From Avoscillospira sp045589035 (lineage in GTDB: Bacteria; Bacillota; Clostridia; Oscillospirales; Oscillospiraceae), in contig JAZNFJ010000005.1 in assembly GCA_045589035.1 (NCBI GenBank), forward strand, positions 1 through 8,029: a DNA stretch of 8,029 nt. The letters run 5' to 3'. Under the pieces are notes generated by a model that did not search any database, was not told where the DNA came from, and worked only from the letters and a program-made list of their open reading frames with translations. Positions 6,082 to 8,029 of the stretch are shown piece by piece (the first letter of the stretch is position 1; each line of letters starts with the position of its first letter). The position numbers were made by a program, and so were the translations under genes.

Positions 6082-6483
6082 ATGAGTATATTTGACAAAC
6101 TGCAGAGAGTGCCGATCGAGGATGAAGATGGTGACATTACATATGAAGATATTAAGCGTGCCACATTTAGAGACTTCAATGATTTTTTAAACGATGGGTG
6201 CACCATTCGTCAGTGTGTAAATGGTACCTATTACTACATGATGGAAGAGATCATGAATCAGAACGGCATGGAAAAGCTGATCGCCATGGTGCATGGATCG
6301 TTGTTTGCGATTGAACATAATGATGTAGACCCGGAACAGATTTATGGCACCATGTATGACATCCGGGATTTTGAGACCGGGGAATATGACGACCTGTTCA
6401 GCGAAGAGGACCTGCGGCAGCTGAAGGCCGATATCCAGATCGTCAAGAACTATGTGGCCAAGCACCCGGAGCTGCTGGAGTGA
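6082..6483 (+). CDS. Probable immunity protein to the adjacent deaminase toxin
   Basis: ATG 6082 is used because AAAGGA (6067-6072), inside the last codons of the toxin remnant, lies 9 bases upstream; the in-frame ATG at 6055 lies within the toxin frame and has no such site. The 133-residue product is soluble and strongly acidic (VPIEDEDGDITYEDI, YDIRDFETGEYDDLFSEEDL), typical in size and charge of immunity proteins of polymorphic toxins. It has no signal peptide or membrane segment, so it should act in the cytoplasm. I do not recognise the family. The assignment rests on its position 5 bp after the deaminase tail, the usual toxin-immunity order. Unlike the toxin, its frame is intact, consistent with selection for protection without the toxin. 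Confidence 0.65.
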   Translation: MSIFDKLQRVPIEDEDGDITYEDIKRATFRDFNDFLNDGCTIRQCVNGTYYYMMEEIMNQNGMEKLIAMVHGSLFAIEHNDVDPEQIYGTMYDIRDFETGEYDDLFSEEDLRQLKADIQIVKNYVAKHPELLE

Positions 6484-6484
6484 G

Positions 6485-6518
6485 GGAAAAACAAAAAACC
6501 GGGCTGGAAACAGCCCGG
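6485..6518 (-). terminator. Intrinsic terminator-like hairpin facing leftward
   Basis: CCGGGCTG-GAAA-CAGCCCGG (6499-6518) is a perfect 8-bp stem with a GAAA loop on the + strand. The T-rich tract is on the minus strand: 6485-6498 reads TTTTTTGTTTTTCC in that direction. On the + strand it is followed by A-rich sequence, so efficient + strand termination is not expected. No minus-strand gene is seen to its right. Confidence 0.55.
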
Positions 6519-6532
6519 CGGAAAACAAAAAA

Positions 6533-6638
6533 TAACTGACAGAACTTCAGATACCGATGTGCCGGCTAAACCGGATCCAACAGGCTTATTAAGCCCCCCC
6601 AGCAACCACGTCCAAGACGCTGAAGAAGCTGTCAGTTA
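6533..6638 (+). repeat. 106-nt inverted repeat with internal hairpins
   Basis: Perfect 10-bp arms TAACTGACAG (6533-6542) and CTGTCAGTTA (6629-6638) are extended, after a small asymmetric internal loop, by 6 bp: CTTCAG (6545-6550) with CTGAAG (6620-6625). Inside lie CCGG-CTAAA-CCGG (6562-6574) and GGCTTA-T-TAAGCC (6583-6595). No T-run follows. It marks the border between toxin debris and the tail genes and could be a structured RNA, a recombination site or a binding site. A stop-free frame also runs across it (to 6756), but I see no reason to call a gene. Confidence 0.5.
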
Positions 6639-6733
6639 CAATACGAGTATACTGCCGGAGACAGGAAAAGTCAACTGCAGGGGATGGGGTAATGACCGGT
6701 TTCTATGGGGCTGTGTTTATTATTTTACAATAA

Positions 6734-6763
6734 TTGCATACAAAACCCCATTATAAATATAAT
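6734..6763 (+). promoter_or_regulatory. Sigma-A-type promoter for the tail genes
   Basis: TTGCAT (6734-6739) as -35 and TATAAT (6758-6763, exact consensus) as -10 are separated by 18 bases in a locally AT-rich stretch, 43 bases before the start codon of the next gene. ATGGGG (6705-6710) and CCCCAT (6746-6751) form an inverted repeat whose right arm lies in the spacer and might serve as an operator. It would uncouple the tail genes from the toxin debris. Confidence 0.5.
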
Positions 6764-6806
6764 GGAAAATCCCGGGGAAGTCAAGAACAAAGAAAGGGGA
6801 ATGAGA

Positions 6807-7715
6807 ATGCTTTATGCAACTGTAAGACAGCGGAAAATTCATGTGAAAAATCCCACGACCGTCATTCAGAATGGTGTCGGTGTGGATTACCTGACATTGT
6901 CCATGGATGAAGAGTGGGAGGACATGGATTCCGTTGTCTGTGTGTTCACCACGAAGTATATGGAAGAAGAAATGCCGGAAACCGAAGAAAGTGACGAGGG
7001 CGAAGCTGCCGCTGCTGCGGAAGAAGGCGAAACCACAGAGGAAGAGGAAGAAACCGCAGAAACTGTGATGGTGGAAAAGGAAATTGTCAAGGAAGTGCTG
7101 CTCGCGTTCGGTGTGCCGGTCCTTGTGCCTTGGGAATGTCTGGAAAAGACCGGTTCCCTTTCCGTCAGCTGCACCGGCTATGTGGGCGGGGAGAAGGTCA
7201 TGACCACCATGATGCCGGACAGCTTCTGGACCATCGTCCAGAACGGACCTGTCACCGGCGAAAAGCCCATGGAAGCCACACCCAGCCTTTATGAACAGGT
7301 GTTGGCAGCAGCCGGGGATGCGAACAAGGCTGCCGATACGGCAAACAAGGTTTCCGCGGAACTGAAAATCGCAAGGGAAAAGGGTGAATTCGACGGCATC
7401 AGCCCCACCATTGAAGTGGGTTCGGTCATCAGCGGCACGGAGGCAAAGATTACCAACTCCGGCACGCCCCAGAATGCGGTTTTGAATTTTGTTCTGCCCC
7501 GTGGTGTCCAGGGACAGAAAGGTGAGCCCGGCAGGGACGGCAGAGATGGCAAAGACGGTAAGGATGGAACTGCCACCAAGGAAGGTATCATTGCTGCTCT
7601 CGGCTATACACCCATGGGTGCAGCCGGTGGAATGGACGGGCAGTTCGCTATTTCTGACGGGCAGGGTGGCATCCGCTGGCTGAGCCTGACCAACGTTGGG
7701 GAGGTGGGCGCATGA
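6807..7715 (+). CDS. Phage tail-fibre/baseplate-like protein with collagen-like repeat
   Basis: Two ATGs (6801, 6807) follow the Shine-Dalgarno AAAGGGG (6793-6799). 6807 is preferred for its spacing, giving 302 residues beginning MLYATVRQRKIHVKNPTTV. The N-terminal region resembles baseplate upper-protein type domains (VLVPWECL, SLSVSCTGYVGGEKVMTTMM) but is interrupted at residues about 52-87 by an extremely Glu-rich, low-complexity insert. A helical Ala/Lys stretch follows, then FVLPRGVQGQKGEPGRDG: eight collagen-like Gly-X-Y triplets at residues about 233-256. It ends with IIAALGYTP, common in tail-fibre proteins. It is expected in the virion tail, perhaps as a host-contact or adaptor protein. 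It overlaps the next gene by 4 bases (ATGA). Confidence 0.8.
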   Translation: MLYATVRQRKIHVKNPTTVIQNGVGVDYLTLSMDEEWEDMDSVVCVFTTKYMEEEMPETEESDEGEAAAAAEEGETTEEEEETAETVMVEKEIVKEVLLAFGVPVLVPWECLEKTGSLSVSCTGYVGGEKVMTTMMPDSFWTIVQNGPVTGEKPMEATPSLYEQVLAAAGDANKAADTANKVSAELKIAREKGEFDGISPTIEVGSVISGTEAKITNSGTPQNAVLNFVLPRGVQGQKGEPGRDGRDGKDGKDGTATKEGIIAALGYTPMGAAGGMDGQFAISDGQGGIRWLSLTNVGEVGA

Positions 7716-8029
7716 GCCTGACGGAAATGGTACTGATGCCCGGCGGGGATTATCAGCAGATCTGCGACAATCTGCGAAGATCATTTCCTGAGTGGGGTGA
7801 TAAGCCCATTGTTTCCAACATAGCAGCAGGTATGACGGGTACGCTGCGAGATAATATCAATGCGGCAAAACGGGAAGCCGACTGGATAATTGAAAACAAA
7901 GCCTACGATGGCGATTATGAAAATGATCGCATTACGGATTTGAGATCCTATGCTTTTTATTATGCAAAAGGGCCTAAAACGGCATCATTCCCCAGCGTGA
8001 AATACATCCAACTTGGTGCTTTCAGAAGT
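7712..8029 (+). CDS. Phage tail-associated protein, N-terminal part (3' end outside window)
   Basis: ATG 7712 overlaps the preceding TGA, indicating translational coupling; GGAG at 7699-7702 could serve as a ribosome site. The 106 residues seen are open to the window end. The start, MSLTEMVLMPGGDYQQICDN, matches a short motif I recall at the N-terminus of clostridial phage tail-region proteins (MPG-x-DY-xx-IC). The rest (FPEWGDKPIVSNIAAGMTGT and later YAFYYAKGPKTASFPSVKYI) is not recognised. It is probably a fibre or fibre-associated component, given its position after the collagen-like gene. Confidence 0.65.
   Translation, partial: MSLTEMVLMPGGDYQQICDNLRRSFPEWGDKPIVSNIAAGMTGTLRDNINAAKREADWIIENKAYDGDYENDRITDLRSYAFYYAKGPKTASFPSVKYIQLGAFRS

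Noticed and set aside
5546..6638. The hairpins at 5546-5615 and 6533-6638 as integron attC sites
   Set aside because: They have two stem segments split by an internal loop, and AAC/GTT triplets, like attC. However, the flanking bases do not fit the RYYYAAC and GTTRRRY boxes, the elements are not similar to one another, and no integrase is in the window.
6559..6756. 65-codon frame on the + strand in the gap before the fibre gene
   Set aside because: It starts with GTG without a ribosome site, runs through the inverted repeat and the promoter, and ends in hydrophobic nonsense. Its VPAKPDP resembles VPKPDP of the orphan head, but the DNA does not align beyond that.
6720..7784. 354-codon open frame on the minus strand
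   Set aside because: It lies opposite the well-supported fibre gene and is rich in His, Phe and Arg, as expected of an antisense shadow of Glu/Gly-rich coding sequence. It has no ribosome site.
1..8029. CRISPR array, tRNA or rRNA genes, transposase or integrase
   Set aside because: No regularly spaced short repeats, no tRNA cloverleaf with consensus loops, and no recognisable recombinase protein were seen on either strand.

Overview
The window looks like part of a temperate-phage (or phage-derived) genome in a gut-type member of the Firmicutes, probably Clostridia. The basis is family resemblance only: the left gene has the Gln/Ala-rich, coiled-coil composition of clostridial phage structural proteins, the right end carries a collagen-like tail-fibre or baseplate protein, and Shine-Dalgarno sites are purine-rich (GAGGAGG, AAAGGGG). 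All supported genes lie on the + strand.

Layout. (1) Positions 2-1549 hold the 3' part of a phage structural gene. (2) Positions 1554-4193 hold an 879-residue protein built like a phage-borne polymorphic toxin or virion-delivered effector: short conserved head, Pro/Thr/Gln linker, coiled coils, a Gly/Ala-rich hydrophobic domain, and a C-terminal domain resembling MuF-C. (3) Positions about 4262-6483 are a graveyard of toxin and immunity pieces. They open with a 192-bp direct repeat of the end of gene 1 plus the start of gene 2 (188 of 192 bases identical). It is followed by a tail fragment out of frame with the head, heavily frameshifted coding debris, an unrecognised ORF, a 64-residue helical protein, a frameshifted deaminase-toxin tail, and an intact acidic gene 5 bp behind it that is probably its immunity gene. 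Long inverted repeats lie among these pieces. (4) Positions 6484-6806 are a gene-free boundary with a minus-strand terminator-like hairpin, a 106-nt inverted repeat and a sigma-A-type promoter. (5) From 6807 phage structural genes resume: a 302-residue tail-fibre/baseplate-like protein and, overlapping by ATGA, the start of another tail-associated protein that runs off the window.

How it fits together (inference). The organisation parallels the orphan-module arrays downstream of cdiA and rhs toxin genes, in which a duplicated head lets homologous recombination bring a new C-terminal toxin into the expressed position. Here the head duplication includes the last 71 bases of the upstream structural gene, so a crossover would leave that gene unchanged while removing the 2,783-bp unit that carries the intact toxin gene. 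In the present state such a crossover would give only a 52-residue truncated product, because the downstream head joins its tail out of frame. The most unusual content is this cassette-like reservoir inside a phage structural module, with a dead deaminase tail next to a living putative immunity gene.
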